Translations under genes and position numbers: made by a program
Source: Bacillota bacterium
GTDB lineage: Bacteria > Bacillota > Clostridia > Lachnospirales > Lachnospiraceae
Reading direction: 5' to 3'
NCBI GenBank assembly: GCA_023435645.1
Contig: JAEYRK010000042.1
Span: 1-23,405 of the forward strand
DNA: 23,405 nt
Shown: piece after piece, positions 23,318-23,405 of the stretch
How positions within the stretch are numbered: position 1 is the first letter of the stretch
Layout of the letters: each line of letters starts with the position of its first letter
The notes under the pieces: generated by a model
Database searches by the model: none
What the model was told of the DNA's origin: nothing
Seen by the model: the letters and a program-made list of their open reading frames with translations, nothing else

Positions 23318-23405
23318 TTATCCTGTCTTGGGGTAATCTCAGAGAACCTTTTGGAGAATCATAAATTTTAAAGTATCACTATATTTGCTTTCTTTCTGCT
23401 AGGTT

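Noticed and set aside
1..23405. tRNA, rRNA, CRISPR arrays, intact transposases, known riboswitches
   Set aside because: Looked for on both strands by eye; no cloverleaf, regular spaced repeats, transposase motifs or recognised aptamer cores were found.

Overview
The window looks like chromosomal DNA of a low-to-moderate GC, Gram-positive Clostridia, most likely a plant-fibre-degrading Lachnospiraceae (Lachnoclostridium/Anaerocolumna-like). The clues are strong AGGAGG ribosome sites, sigma-A promoters with 17-base spacers, a lipoprotein GH10 xylanase, and a uvrC-hprK-ROK-murB-rapZ-whiA-HPr gene order typical of Firmicutes. The genus is inference. Nearly every gene is on the minus strand; the only convincing plus-strand gene encodes a small acidic membrane protein.

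Layout by coordinate. 1-300: 5' part of an ogt-type alkyltransferase gene, preceded by a 41-codon relic of an AlkA-type glycosylase. 520-3770: bacteriohemerythrin and a large secreted Ig-like-repeat protein. 3836-5600: GH10 xylanase and the divergent small acidic membrane protein, separated by a regulatory region with a promoter, a CcpA-type cre site and an 11-bp dyad. 5644-7380: a two-gene ECF sigma/anti-sigma operon with tandem promoters, one of them ECF-type and so probably autoregulated. 7490-9262: a half-size ABC exporter. 9461-14034: a dnaE-pfkA operon. 14131-15695: a membrane-anchored polysaccharide deacetylase. 15700-15945: a structure-rich intergenic stretch. 15976-23176: the uvrC, hprK, ROK glucokinase, murB, rapZ, whiA, HPr-like operon, with promoters before uvrC and before hprK and a multibranched terminator after the last gene. 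23192-23317: a cluster of repeats forming a very long hairpin upstream of uvrC.

How the parts fit. The carbon-control module is the most coherent story. The operon carries the bifunctional HPr kinase/phosphorylase, and its last gene is an HPr paralogue that keeps the regulatory Ser46 but has Glu in place of the phosphocarrier His15. It should therefore act like Bacillus Crh, as a CcpA co-regulator and not a sugar-transport protein. A good cre match sits just upstream of the xylanase promoter in the same window. The other genes in that operon link sugar phosphorylation (ROK kinase), cell-wall precursor synthesis (MurB), RNA/metabolic signalling (RapZ) and division control (WhiA). No tRNA, rRNA, CRISPR array, intact insertion sequence or prophage gene was seen. 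No clearly new multi-gene system is evident; the most unusual items are the Crh-like protein, the structured intergenic region at 15790-15945, the repeat hairpin at 23192-23317 and the ECF control region.
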